A stretch of 64,000 nt of DNA from DYRB01 sp963802205 (GCA_963802205.1 CAWDHW010000017.1:1-64000), one strand, 5' to 3'; shown: positions 1-8,922, counted from the first letter of the stretch. Program-made: numbers and translations. Notes: a model not told the origin generated them from the sequence alone.

Positions 1-605
1 TTCCCTCTACTGCACCCATGTCCTGGCGGTGGACGACCAGACCCGCAACCTGCTGCTCGCCCTCTACTTCGGCTGCGCCGTGGCCGGCATCCCCCTGTGG
101 TTGGCCCTGAGCCGACGCCTGTCCAGGCACCGCGCCTGGGCCCTGGGGATGGCCGTCACCTGCCCCGCCTTCGCCTTCGCCGCCCTGCTCGGGCCCGGGG
201 ATGTCGGGGCCTTCGCCCTGATCTGCGTCGTCACCGGGCTTTGCCTAGGGGCGGATCTCGCCCTGCCGCCTGCCATCCAGGCCGACGTGGCCGACTGGGA
301 TCGGCTGCGCTTCCGGCGCAACCGCACCGCCCGGGCTCTTCGCCCTCTGGGGCATGTCCACCAAGCTCGCCCTGGCCCTGGCCGCCGGTCTGACCCTGCC
401 CGCCTGCCTCGGGCGCGCTGGGGCTTCGCGGCGAGGCCCCACCCCCCGTCGCCCTCACCGCCCTGGCCCTGACCTATGCCCTGATCCCCTGTGCCCGAAG
501 CTCACCGCCGTAGCCCTGATGCTCGGCCTACCCCTCACCCAATCACGGCAGGTCGCCGTCGCCGCCCGACTGGCCCGGCGCGACCTCCCCGTCACCGAGA
601 CCTGA
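1..605 (+). pseudogene. MFS transporter (GPH/MelB-like), 3' part, frameshifted
   Basis: This is the C-terminal half of a major facilitator superfamily permease; its 5' end lies outside the window. Reading frame 2 gives hydrophobic helices and a conserved loop (GADLALPPAIQADVADWD). The frame is lost near 315, just after the DWDRLR motif. Homologous sequence (LFALWGMSTKLALALA) resumes in frame 3 from about 340. A further shift near 410-500 is needed to join the last helix (KLTAVALM). At least two or three indels therefore interrupt the gene. In related genomes such a permease sits beside the DUF3833 and SDR genes found next to it here. The family is clear; the substrate is unknown. Confidence 0.7.
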
Positions 606-608
606 ACC

Positions 609-1164
609 ATGCCAAACACCAAACGCCTGCTCCTGGCCCTGCCCTTTGCCCTGCTGCTTCTGACCGTATGTACCACGACCCCCAATGACTTCAAGGACCA
701 CACCCCCAAGCTCGACCTGTTTGAGTACTTCCAGGGCCAGACGAAGGCTTGGGGCCTGTTCGAGGACCGCTTTGGCAAGGTCCGCCGCCAGTTCCAAGTG
801 GACATCCAGGGCACCGTCGCCGACGGTACCCTGACCCTGGACGAATCCTTCCGCTATGACGACGGCGAACTGGCTAGGCGCGTTTGGACCATTCGCAGCG
901 ATGGCCCCGACCACGCGGGGCCAGGCCGCCGACGTGGTCGGCGAGGCCCGCGGCCGGGCCGCCGGAAATGCCCTGAACTGGACCTACACCATGGACCTGC
1001 CGGTGGGCGTCTCCACCTGGCGGGTGGTCTTCGACGACTGGATGTTCCTGCAACCCGGCGGGGGTCATGATCAACCGGGCCAAGATCTCCAAGTGGGGGC
1101 TGGAGATTGGGCAGGTGACTTTGTTCTTTGCGAAGCGGGGGCTGGCAATGTGTTTGGGAAGTAA
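609..1164 (+). pseudogene. DUF3833 family lipoprotein, frameshifted
   Basis: The N-terminus is a lipoprotein signal (LLLLTVC, acylated Cys at about residue 21), so the intact product would be a small envelope lipoprotein. Conserved DUF3833 stretches are spread over three frames: DESFRYDDGE...VWTIRSDGP in frame 3 up to about 897, GQAADVVGEARG...TWRVVFDDWMFLQP in frame 1 from about 915 to 1062, and NRAKISKWGLEIGQVTLFF in frame 2 from 1067. Two single-base shifts explain this. Function of the family is not established. It follows the MFS fragment by 3 bases, as expected for one operon. The family call is good; whether the breaks are real is open. Confidence 0.7.
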
Positions 1165-1183
1165 TCGTCATTCCGGGAATACG

Positions 1184-1654
1184 TCACACCACCCGCGCCG
1201 GCCGCCCGAGCCAGCGCAGCAAAGGGCCGATGGGGGCAGCCGGCCGTAGAATTGCCCGGCCGCGTCCCAGTGGTCCTGGTGGTCGGCGACCCGTCCGTCC
1301 GGGGCGAAGCGGACCTCGCTCATGCCCTCCACCCGCCAGTCTCCGATCACCCTGACCCGGGCCGTCATGCGCCACTTGAGATAGGCGGTGGGCGCGCGAC
1401 CAGGCGCTGTCCAGGACCTCGAACCGGGCGCCGGGGAGTTGTTCGCGGGTGTGGGCCAGCAGACGCCGCAGGGGCTCGATGCCGCGCAGGTCGTTGAAGG
1501 GGTCGCGGAAGCGGACGTCCTCGGTGGCGATGGCCGCCAGGTGGGCGGCGGATGGGACCCCGTCGCGGTCGAGGTCGGTGAACAGGGCGGTCCAGGCGTC
1601 CAGGGCCGACGGGGCGCCTGGGGCAAGGGGTTGGGTGGCTGTTGGGTCAGTCAT
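1184..1654 (-). pseudogene. NTF2-like / SnoaL-fold protein, two compensating frameshifts
   Basis: Intact homologues are about 150-residue cone-shaped NTF2-fold proteins encoded beside an SDR. The first part (ALDAWTALFTDLDRDGV...ATEDVRFRDPFNDLRG) and the last residues (IGPLLRWLGRPARVV) read in one frame. The middle (AYLKWRMTARVR...EVRFAPDGRVADHQDHWDAA) reads in another, so one indel near 1390 is undone by a second near 1235. The start codon overlaps the stop of the upstream SDR gene by 8 bases, showing an operon on the minus strand. The biochemical role is unknown. Confidence 0.65.
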
Positions 1655-2417
1655 GGGATGGGCCTGGGCTGGGGTCGGTGAGTCGCGCCATCAGGGGAAA
1701 GTAGAGTCGATAGGGTAGCAGGCGCAACAGCCGCATCCAGGTGACGAAGCCGAAGGGGAAGGCGATCTCGAATCGGCCCCCGGCCAGCCCGGCGAGGATG
1801 CGCCGGGCGGCGTCCTCCGGGGTCAGGATGGAGGGCATGACGAAGCGGTTCTGGGCGGTGAGGCGGGTGGCGACGAAGCCGGGATTGACCAGGCGCAGGT
1901 CCACGCCGCTGCCGCGCAGTTCCAGGCGCAGGGTCTCGGCGAGGTTGATCAGGGCCGCCTTGGTGGGGCCGTAGGCGGCGGCCTGGGGCAGGCCGCGGTA
2001 GCCGGCTACGGATGCGACCACGGCGACCTGGCCGCTGCGGCGTTCGCACATCCGCGGCAAGACTGCGCAGAGGCCGTTGACGACGCCCTGGTAGTTGACC
2101 GCCATGTGTTCTGCGAAGACCTCGGGGGCGGCCAGTCCACCCGGGACGGGCTGGTAGATCCCGGCGTTGAACACGGCGAGGTCCAGCGGGCCCTTGTTCC
2201 GCTCGATGCGCGCCACCGCGTCGGCCATGGCCCGAGCATCGGTCACGTCCAGGGGTTCAGGGTGCAGGCCGGCGTGAAGGCGGGCCAGATCGGTCAATGC
2301 CTCGGCCCCGCGGGCGGAGATGGCCACCCTGGCCCCGCGCCCGGCCAATTCCAGGGCCAGGGCCCGACCTATGCCCTGGCTGGCCCCCGTGATCCACACG
2401 GACTTAGGCGTGGTCAT
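1647..2417 (-). CDS. SDR family NAD(P)-dependent oxidoreductase
   Basis: A 256-residue classical short-chain dehydrogenase. It shows the Rossmann motif TGASQGIG near the N-terminus, NAG in the central strand, and the catalytic YGPTK (Tyr-x-x-x-Lys) about 150 residues in. The C-terminal region is hydrophobic (TWMRLLRLLPYRLYF). I chose the ATG at 2417 because it overlaps the stop of the upstream gene as ATGA and places the Rossmann fold at the N-terminus; an upstream in-frame start would add an unrelated 27 residues. It is the only clearly intact enzyme of the decaying 1-6 kb cluster. The substrate cannot be read from the sequence. Confidence 0.85.
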   Translation of the reverse strand: MTTPKSVWITGASQGIGRALALELAGRGARVAISARGAEALTDLARLHAGLHPEPLDVTDARAMADAVARIERNKGPLDLAVFNAGIYQPVPGGLAAPEVFAEHMAVNYQGVVNGLCAVLPRMCERRSGQVAVVASVAGYRGLPQAAAYGPTKAALINLAETLRLELRGSGVDLRLVNPGFVATRLTAQNRFVMPSILTPEDAARRILAGLAGGRFEIAFPFGFVTWMRLLRLLPYRLYFPLMARLTDPSPGPSHD

Positions 2418-3091
2418 GGGCGCACCGAACCGCGGCAGGTGGAACACAGATAGCGGATCTCCGAACCGTCGCTCCCCTGGAAGCGCATCCCCAGCCACTG
2501 CCCCTGGTCGTCGTACCAGGAGTCGAGGCTGAGGTCGCCGGTGTAACGGTAACGCACGGCCTGGACCTTGCCGCTGGGCAGATCGAGGGCCTCGACCCCG
2601 GCCCGGGCTATGGTCACGCGGTTGACCCCGGCGGTGAGGGTGTTGAGGACCTTGTCCTGTTGCAGCACCTTGGGGTTCCAGTGGTTAGTGGGGAACAGTG
2701 GCAGGGCCTGTCGGCCGGGTCCGGCATCGGAGGTCCAGGCAAAGCCCTGGCCCGAGCGCTCCCCATCGAGGCGGAACGGCTTTCCATCGTCGTCCACCCG
2801 GACCTCCAGCCGTTTCAGCCCGGCCTGGTCCCAGACCTCCTCGGCGTTGTAGCGGAAGCGGTAGAGGTCGACGCCGAGCAGGCGCACGTCGATGCGGGAA
2901 CTGGATGCCACCCGGGTCTGGCCGTCTGCCTCCTCGCGGCGGACCTCATGGACCCCGACCTCGCTGCCCCCGCGCAGGATGCTGTAGCGCTGGGTCTGGA
3001 CCTGGGTGGCGCCGGCCTGGCCGAACCCGGCCAGGGCGATGGCGACACATAGGCCGCGGGCGAAGGAGCGTCGCGGGAGGCTGGGGTACAT
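2414..3091 (-). CDS. DUF6134 family secreted protein
   Basis: A 225-residue protein with an N-terminal export signal (hydrophobic core LCVAIALAGF, cleavage probably near GAT). The mature part is rich in beta strands. It carries a conserved HWNPKVLQQDKVLNTL block and a C-terminal YRYTGDLSLDSWYDDQGQWL...DGSEIRY block that I associate with the DUF6134 family. It lies upstream of the SDR on the minus strand and overlaps it by 4 bases. No enzymatic motif is visible, and a periplasmic binding or processing role would be speculation. The protein appears intact. Confidence 0.65.
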   Translation of the reverse strand: MYPSLPRRSFARGLCVAIALAGFGQAGATQVQTQRYSILRGGSEVGVHEVRREEADGQTRVASSSRIDVRLLGVDLYRFRYNAEEVWDQAGLKRLEVRVDDDGKPFRLDGERSGQGFAWTSDAGPGRQALPLFPTNHWNPKVLQQDKVLNTLTAGVNRVTIARAGVEALDLPSGKVQAVRYRYTGDLSLDSWYDDQGQWLGMRFQGSDGSEIRYLCSTCRGSVRP

Positions 3092-3289
3092 GGCAGGGCT
3101 CGCAGGTCAGGGGAAGGGGCTGTCCTGGATACGCCCGCAGAGCACGGGTGGATCACCTGCCCCGGCGGTTCGACCGGGCGAGCCCGCATGCGTCGCCCCG
3201 GCGATCATTCGCGTTTACCTGGCGGTCGGGTGTGCCTTGCGCAACAGAGGGCAGCCCCGCGCAGATGATCGGTCTCGCGGCGTCAGGAA

Positions 3290-3458
3290 CTCCGCCAGGG
3301 GCCGAGGTAATCCTTGGCGAAAAGGTCCCGACGATGGCCGTCAGGCCTGAGACCCCAGCCGCCAGGTAGACCATCAACGGGGGCAGATAGGATAGGCGCA
3401 GCCCTCGCCCCAGTTCCAGGACGTTGCGGTCGAACCAGTGGTAGGCACGTTTCAGCAT
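3290..3458 (-). pseudogene. MFS transporter, N-terminal fragment
   Basis: From the ATG at 3458 the frame reads MLKRAYHWFDRNVLELGRG, then LSYLPPLMVYLAAGVSGLTAIVGTF. This is the start of an MFS transporter family I know to continue with FFVKDYLG. That continuation (FAKDYLGP) is present but one frame over, after which homology stops. The remaining roughly 400 residues of a normal transporter are missing, so this is a 5' remnant. It lies between the DUF6134 gene and the Ca/Na antiporter on the same strand. Confidence 0.6.
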
Positions 3459-3506
3459 GGGGCGTTTTCTTCCCACCGGAGCCACAACGCAGGTAGCCGG
3501 CGTCGC

Positions 3507-4596
3507 TCAATCCCGGGCCTCGCCGCGGCCTGCGCGCCAGTGGCGGTAGACGAACAGTGCCAGGGTGACGACCGTCAGGGGCATGACGACGGTGCCCATG
3601 GCCAGGCTGAACGTCGCCAGGGCATCGTGTTCCGTGGCCTGGAGGACCAGGTAGACCGTGTAGGCGACGTAGTAGGCGAGGAACACCAGGCCCTCCCACC
3701 GATCGATCCGGTTGCCGGTAAAGAACACCGGCAGGCAGGCCACGGCAACCGCGGTCATCACCGGCAGATCGAAGCTCAGCACCGCGGGCGCCATGGCCAG
3801 GCCCGTCGGCGCCACCAGGGCGGAAACACCCAGCACCCCCAGGAGATTGAAGATGTTGCTGCCGACCACGTTGCCGACGGCGATATCACGCTCCCCGCGG
3901 ACCGCTGCCAGGATCGAGGTCGCGACCTCCGGCAGCGAGGTCCCCGCGGCGACAATGGTCAGACCTATGACCAGCTCGCTGACGCCGAAGGCCCGGGCGA
4001 AGGCGATGGCCGCCTCGACCAGCCAATCGGCCCCCAGCACCAGCATACCAAGCCCGGCGGCGACCAGTAGGACCTGGACCGCCCAGTGCCGATCCCCAGG
4101 CGCTGCCATCCCCGGGCATGCCCTCCGCGTACTCGTCGTGCACTGACCTATCCTCCCGCCGGCTCTGGCGGATCACGAACAGGGTGTACGCGGCCAGCAG
4201 CCCCGCCAGCAGCGCCCCGTCCCAGCGGCCGATGCCGCCGTCCGCCGCCAGCCCCCAGACCAGCAGGGACGAACCGATCATAAGGGGTACCTCCTGGCGG
4301 ACAAGCTGTTGGTGCACCAGCAGCGGCACGATCAGGGCGGACGCGCCGAGGATGAAGAGCACGTTGAAGACGTTGCTGCCGACGACGTTGCCGATGGCGA
4401 GGTCCACCTGGCCGGACAGGGCGGACTGCACGGATACGGCCAGCTCCGGCGAGCTGGTGCCGAAGGCGACGACGGTGAGCCCCACCACCAGGGGCGAGAT
4501 GCCGAAGGACAGCGCCAGCCGGGACGCACCGCGCACCAATGCCTCGGCGCCGACGACCAAGGCCACCAGGCCCAGAACAAACCAGAGCAACGACAT
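3507..4596 (-). pseudogene. Calcium/sodium antiporter (CaCA, YrbG-like), one frameshift
   Basis: An inner-membrane cation exchanger made of two homologous halves. Each half carries the alpha-repeat signature: GLTVVAFGTSSPELAVS with GNVVGSNVFN in the first, and GLTIVAAGTSLPEVATS with GNVVGSNIFN in the second. The halves are complete but in different frames; a single indel between about 4085 and 4140, in the poorly conserved central loop, separates them. Restoring it would give about 360 residues, the usual size. The ATG at 4596 (MSLLWFVLG) fits the family better than the one 15 bases upstream. The family call is sure; functionality depends on whether the shift is real. Confidence 0.8.
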
Positions 4597-4611
4597 GGAG
4601 AGCCCTCGCAA

Positions 4612-4913
4612 GGGTGTTGGAGTTGGATGGGCAGCAGGCGCCTCGCGATGGAGACCGCGCAGGCGCTAAGTCCCCTGGGGCACAGGGCAGAAGGCGGACC
4701 GGGCCGACTGCGCCCCGGGTGATCGAGCGCAACGGGCGGAAGGTGGCATCAAGGGCGACCGAAATCCAGGGGTCGCCCCCAGGACGAACCCAGCCCATCC
4801 AAGGTCAGGGCAAGATCCGCGCCCCGACCACAGGGCCCGCGCCGTCGTGGTGGCCGCCGCCCTGGCGGGTCGATCATGCCGTGCTTGGCGAGTCGGACGG
4901 ACGGCTCGGGGCC
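4612..4913. other. Gap without a recognised gene
   Basis: These 302 bases lie between the start of the antiporter gene and the 3' end of the lipocalin-like pseudogene. Open frames exist on both strands, but they are Pro/Arg/Gly-rich and typical of GC-rich shadow frames. I see no conserved domain, RNA or repeat. It may be eroded coding sequence of the former cluster. Confidence 0.4.
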
Positions 4914-5976
4914 TCACCCAACCCAGATCTTTTCCCCGTACCCGGTCATCTCCAGATAGCCCCGCCCAACCTGAGGGCCGTCCTCTGCGACCCGCACCGC
5001 GCCCTCCCAGTAGACGGCCCCGGTGGAGCGGCGGCTGTCCAGTTCCTGGTCGTCCATCAGGGGTTGGAGCTGGAGCAGCCGGGTGCCGATGCGGACCCGC
5101 CACGCCACCGGGTAGGCGATGCCGGTGCGCGGCGAGGTCCAGTAGCGCAGCGGCTCGAAGGCCACGGCCTCCGATGGCAACACCTGTGCACTGCCCCCGC
5201 TGGGCGGAAAGTGGCCGCGGACCAGAAGGGCTGGCCGTCCTGGCCGCGCAGTCGGAAGGCCATCAGGGCGTTGCCGTCGGCGAGATTCAGGCCGACCCAG
5301 TCCCAGCCTTGGGCCCCTTCGGGCAGGAGCTCGCTGGACCATTCGTGGTCCAACTAGGCCAGCCCCGTCACGGCCTGGGGACGGCCGTCCAGGGTCACGC
5401 GGCCGCTGACCTTGAGCTGCGGGCGGCTATAGTAATAGCTCGCGTGGCGCGGGTCCGGGGCCTTGGCGCTGAACCCGGCGAGGCCGTTGAGCAGGGGCGG
5501 GCCGTCGGGGACCAGGGACAGGGCATAAGCGAACCCCTCGCCACGGACCTCCGCCCGATAGCGGTCGTCGGTCTGTTCCAGGCGCCAGTCGCCGATCCAC
5601 AGGTGCGTCTGCCCGGTCTCGAAGCCGGCGCGGCCGAACCCGACCCGGGCGGAGCGCTGGTCGTGACGCAGGCGGCCGAGGCGCGGGTCGGCGATGGCCG
5701 CATGGGCGAGCAGCAACTGGCGCGGTGCGAAGGCGCTGGGGTTGGTCTCCCCGGTGCCCGTGTGCACGCGGAAGAAGGTCGCCGAGGCACTCGGCCGCGG
5801 GAAAGCCACCACCGATGCCCGTGCGCACGCGCAAGAAGGTGGTCTGGAAGCCCAACGGGCTGCCGTCGGGCAAGGTCAGCCAACCTGTGGCGTACCACCA
5901 CTCGGTGCGGAAATTGGGGTGTGCGCCGTGATCGGCGGGAAAGGACAGGGCCAGGCCCGGGAGCACCGACGCCAAG
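4914..5976 (-). pseudogene. CrtC/AttH-like lipocalin-fold protein, decayed
   Basis: Intact members are secreted proteins of about 350 residues with two lipocalin-like domains, related to carotenoid 1,2-hydratase. The conserved start [20 protein letters not shown] is present behind a signal-like stretch. The middle (GDWRLEQTDDRYRAEV...NGLAGFSAKAPDP) and the C-terminus (LRYWTSPRTGIAYPVAWRV, GRGYLEMTGYG) follow in shifted frames. At 5354-5356 the codon before LDHEWSS, normally TGG for Trp, is TAG, a true amber nonsense change. With several frameshifts as well, the gene is dead. Its 5' end is cut at the IS21 remnant. I prefer the AttH-type secreted protein to a genuine hydratase because of the signal sequence and context. 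Confidence 0.75.
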
Positions 5977-6135
5977 ATGACCACGGCCCTGCTCGACCGC
6001 CTCACCCACCACTGCCACATCGTGGAGACCGGCAACGATTCCTACCGCTTCCGCCACAGCAGCGCGACAGCCAAATCCAGGATCAAAGCCAGGGAGCAAA
6101 CTAAACGAGGTGGGGCGAACGACGCACCCTTCTGA
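5977..6135 (+). pseudogene. istB: IstB transposition helper ATPase, C-terminal remnant
   Basis: The frame from 5977 reads [19 protein letters not shown], then [20 protein letters not shown], the strongly conserved C-terminus of the IS21 IstB AAA+ ATPase. The stop is at 6133. About 200 N-terminal residues, including the Walker motifs, are missing, so the fragment cannot function. Confidence 0.75.
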
Positions 6136-6242
6136 CCGTAGTACCGTTACACTTGTCCACAGCCGCTCCCTGCGCGGAGCAGCCTCTTTCCCTGGTCAAT
6201 ATTCAACCGGTACACCTGGTCGGAATTCGACCGGTATCAACA
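5977..6242 (+). mobile_element. IS21-family element, right-end remnant
   Basis: The segment holds the last 52 codons of istB followed by about 107 noncoding bases. That noncoding part contains two near-identical 24-base direct repeats (6191-6214 and 6215-6238, both starting CCTGGTC and containing CCGGTA) and ends in CA at 6242. Multiple direct terminal repeats just inside the end are characteristic of IS21-type elements. istA, the rest of istB and the left end are absent. The element abuts the truncated 5' end of the lipocalin-like gene. Confidence 0.7.
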
Positions 6243-6369
6243 GCCCCCTTACGCCGCCCGTACAGGGTCCACCTCAATACCCTCATCCGGCGGGTCCGGC
6301 GAGGCTGCCAGCCCGTATCTTCCCTCGTCCCGAGCCGCGGCGCGCCTGGCCTGCTATCCTGGGCGCCCC

Positions 6370-7017
6370 ATGAACAAGACCAAGCGCACCGCCATCTTCG
6401 AGCGTCTGCGCGCCGCTAACCCGGCGCCTACCACCGAACTCGCCTATGGGAGTCCCTTCGAGCTATTGATCGCGGTCATTCTGTCCGCCCAGGCCACCGA
6501 TAAGGGGGTGAACAAGGCTACGGCACTCCTCTTTCCCCTCGCCAACACCCCCGAGGCGATCCTCCAACTCGGTGAGGAGGGCCTGAAGGAGCAGATCCGC
6601 ACCCTGGGCCTCTTCAACAGCAAGGCCCTGAACATCCTGGCGACCTGTCGGATCCTGGTGGAGCGCCATGGCGGCGAGGTCCCGCGCACCCGGGCGGACC
6701 TGGAGGCACTGCCGGGTGTGGGGCGCAAGACCGCCAATGTGGTGCTCAATACCGCCTTCGGCGAGCCGACCATGGCCGTGGACACCCACATCTTCCGCGT
6801 TGCCAACCGCACCCGCATGGCTCCGGGCAAGACCCCATTGGCGGTGGAGCTGGGCCTGATCAAGTGGGTCCCCAAGTCCTTTCAGCGCGACGCCCACCAC
6901 TGGCTGATCCTCCACGGGCGCTATGTCTGTACGGCACGCAAGCCCGCCTGCCCGGACTGCCTGATCCGGGATCTGTGCGAGTACCCGGACAAGACCAGCA
7001 CTCCCGGTACCGTCTGA
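6370..7017 (+). CDS. nth: Endonuclease III
   Basis: A 215-residue DNA glycosylase/AP lyase that removes oxidised pyrimidines. The helix-hairpin-helix LPGVGRKTA carries the catalytic Lys, and the catalytic Asp lies in AVDTHIFRV. A C-terminal 4Fe-4S cluster motif with C-x6-C-x2-C-x5-C spacing (CTARKPACPDCLIRDLC) is complete. Length and start (ATG, MNKTKRTAIF) match the family. It is followed 23 bases later by a DUF1841 gene. It is intact although it directly borders the decayed IS21 region. Confidence 0.97.
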   Translation: MNKTKRTAIFERLRAANPAPTTELAYGSPFELLIAVILSAQATDKGVNKATALLFPLANTPEAILQLGEEGLKEQIRTLGLFNSKALNILATCRILVERHGGEVPRTRADLEALPGVGRKTANVVLNTAFGEPTMAVDTHIFRVANRTRMAPGKTPLAVELGLIKWVPKSFQRDAHHWLILHGRYVCTARKPACPDCLIRDLCEYPDKTSTPGTV

Positions 7018-7040
7018 ATCGCACCAGCAGCCATCACCCC

Positions 7041-7472
7041 ATGTTCAGCCAAGACCGCGACAGACTAAGACGCTACCTCGCCGCCGCCTGGGCCAAGGCT
7101 AGCGCCGGCGCGCCCCTGGAGCCCCTGGAGCACCAGATCGCCGACCTGGTGCGCGGGCACCCGGAGTACCAGTCCCTGCTGGGGGACCCGGAGGGCGCCA
7201 TCGGGCGTGACTTTGCCCCGGAAGCGGGTCAGACCAACCCCTTCCTGCACCTGGGCCTGCACCTGGCCCTGTTGGAGCAGGTGGCTACCGACCGCCCGGC
7301 AGGTATTCGCGACCTCTATCAGACCCTGGTAGGACGCAGCGGCGGTGCCCATGCGGCCGAACATCTGGCCATGGAGTGTCTCGCACAGGCCCTATGGGAG
7401 GCCCAGCGCGGGCAGCGACCGCCGGACGAGGGCGCCTATCTGGAGTGTCTCACGCGCCTGACCCGGGGTTGA
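7041..7472 (+). CDS. DUF1841 family protein
   Basis: A soluble protein of 143 residues, usual length for the family. Conserved features include the N-terminal FSQDRDRLRRYLAAAW, the central NPFLHLGLHLALLEQ and a C-terminal HLAMECLAQALWEAQR. The ATG at 7041 is selected because these family features begin there; an upstream start would run back into nth in another frame. Function is unknown; the family is common beside nth in proteobacteria, and the two may be cotranscribed. Confidence 0.85.
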   Translation: MFSQDRDRLRRYLAAAWAKASAGAPLEPLEHQIADLVRGHPEYQSLLGDPEGAIGRDFAPEAGQTNPFLHLGLHLALLEQVATDRPAGIRDLYQTLVGRSGGAHAAEHLAMECLAQALWEAQRGQRPPDEGAYLECLTRLTRG

Positions 7473-7684
7473 ATCCGGCCCGAATCTACCCCCAACCGAC
7501 CGCCCGTGGATCCCGATCTTCGGTGGTACCAATCCCGGCAGCCCGGAAAAAGGACTTGCGCAGCTCGTGAGATGTGCTATCTATTGCGTACCCCAGCACA
7601 AAAGTCGGGAATTATTCCGACCCGGCGGCGGGGATCGACCCACCTTGTTCGTGCCTCGACCTGACACCATTCCGGAGATCAGAG

Positions 7685-8045
7685 ATGACCAAGAAGACCA
7701 GCCTCAAGCCCGCCGTGGCCGCCGTCGGTTTCGCCCTGGTGGGCAGCCTGGCCGTCGCCAACCTGGCCAATGCCGCCGACAACCCCTTCGGCTCCAGCTC
7801 GATGAAGAGCGGCTACATGCAACTCGCCCAAGCCACGCAAGAGGGGATGGGTGGCATGTCCGGTGACAAGGCCAAGCAAAGCGGCATGTCGGCACGGCAT
7901 GTCCGGCGACAAGGCCAAGAAGGAGGGCAAGTGCGGCGAAGGCAAGTGCGGCGGTGACAAGGCCAAGAAGGAAGGCAAGTGCGGTGAGGGCAAGTGTGGC
8001 GGCGCGAAGAAACCCGCCGAGGGCAAGTGCGGCGGGGCCAAGTAG
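7685..8045 (+). pseudogene. hvfA: HvfA/bufferin-type RiPP metallophore precursor, frameshifted
   Basis: The first 60 codons (frame 2) encode MTKKTSLKPAVAAVGFALVG and a signal-peptide-like leader ending near ANAAD. The Cys-rich core is in frame 3 and ends at the TAG at 8043-8045: five EGKCG motifs within two 16-residue [16 protein letters not shown] units and a short tail. EGKCG is the motif modified by MNIO enzymes to thiooxazole/oxazolone-thioamide copper ligands in HvfA/bufferins. The two parts are out of frame by one base between about 7880 and 7900, where a piece of the repeat (GGCATGTC) is duplicated. As written, translation would miss every Cys. hvfB and hvfC follow directly. The family is clear; the shift needs confirming. 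Confidence 0.75.
7905..8000 (+). repeat. 48-bp tandem repeat in the hvfA core
   Basis: Two adjacent 48-base units (7905-7952 and 7953-8000) differ at only a few positions, several of them third-codon changes. Each encodes the same 16 residues, [16 protein letters not shown]. The unit length is a multiple of three, so copy-number change would add or remove metal-ligand sites in frame. Confidence 0.85.
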
Positions 8046-8067
8046 GCCGCTCCACCCGAAGGCGACC

Positions 8068-8922
8068 GTGAGCGATCGGCAGTTTCCCGTTCACGGCGCC
8101 GGTCTCGGGCTGCGGCGCTCCTTCCTGGAGGCCGCGGTCCAATCCCCGCCGAGCGGGGTTGAGTTCTGGGAGATAGCCCCGGAGAACTGGATCGGGGTGG
8201 GCGGACGTTACGGGCGCCAGTTGCGCGCCCTGACCGAACGCTACCCCTTCGTCTGTCACGGTCTGTCGCTCTCGATCGGCGCGCCGGCACCCCTGGACGA
8301 GGAATTCGTCCTCCGCATCAAGGGGTTTCTGGATACAAACGGCATCCGCGCCTACTCGGAGCACCTGAGCTACTGCTCCGACGACGGCCATCTCTACGAC
8401 CTGCTCCCCATCCCCTTCACCGAAGAGGCCGTCCACCACGTCGCCAGCCGGGTGCGGCGGGTGCAGGACCTTCTGGAAAGACGGATCGCGCTGGAGAACG
8501 TCTCCTACTACGCGGCGCCCGGTCAGGAAATGCCGGAGATCGACTTCATCAACGCCGTGCTTGAGGAGGCCGACTGCGACCTCCTGCTCGATATCAACAA
8601 CATCTATGTGAATGCCATCAACCACCGTTATGACCCGGTGGATTTCCTGGCCCGACTTCCCGCGAGGCGCATCCTCTATGCCCACATCGCCGGGCACTAC
8701 GAGGAGGCGCCGGACCTGCGTGTGGACACCCACGGGGCGGATGTGATCGACCCCGTCTGGACCCTGTTGGTCGAGGCCTATGCCCGCTTCGGGGTCTTTC
8801 CGACCCTGCTGGAGCGCGACTTCAACATCCCCCCGCTGGAGGTCCTGACGGAGGAGGTCGGGACCATCGCCCGGCTCCAGGCCGAGGCCAACCGCGTGTC
8901 GCTGCGCCTGGCCCATGGTTGA
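8068..8922 (+). CDS. hvfB: MNIO (DUF692) peptide-modifying enzyme, HvfB-like
   Basis: A 284-residue TIM-barrel multinuclear nonhaem-iron oxidase. Likely iron ligands are visible in [36 protein letters not shown] and VDTHG. The family oxidises Cys residues of RiPP precursors; with an HvfA-type precursor 22 bases upstream and a DUF2063 partner overlapping downstream, the predicted reaction is conversion of core EGKCG cysteines to copper-binding thiooxazole or oxazolone-thioamide groups. I chose GTG at 8068 (CGAAGG upstream) because an upstream frame would overlap the hvfA core. It is full length and intact. Confidence 0.9.
   Translation: MSDRQFPVHGAGLGLRRSFLEAAVQSPPSGVEFWEIAPENWIGVGGRYGRQLRALTERYPFVCHGLSLSIGAPAPLDEEFVLRIKGFLDTNGIRAYSEHLSYCSDDGHLYDLLPIPFTEEAVHHVASRVRRVQDLLERRIALENVSYYAAPGQEMPEIDFINAVLEEADCDLLLDINNIYVNAINHRYDPVDFLARLPARRILYAHIAGHYEEAPDLRVDTHGADVIDPVWTLLVEAYARFGVFPTLLERDFNIPPLEVLTEEVGTIARLQAEANRVSLRLAHG

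Noticed and set aside
5354..5356. TAG as a recoded amino acid
   Set aside because: TAG ends other intact genes in this window (rluB, mrcB), and no recoding machinery is seen.
4914..5976. Genuine carotenoid 1,2-hydratase (crtC)
   Set aside because: The signal-like N-terminus and neighbours fit the secreted AttH-type family; no carotenoid genes are in the window.
7880..7900. Programmed frameshift in hvfA
   Set aside because: No slippery heptamer or following structure is evident. A partial duplication of GGCATGTC explains the shift more simply.
7905..8000. CRISPR-like array
   Set aside because: The repeats are directly adjacent with no spacers, in frame and coding for EGKCG modules.
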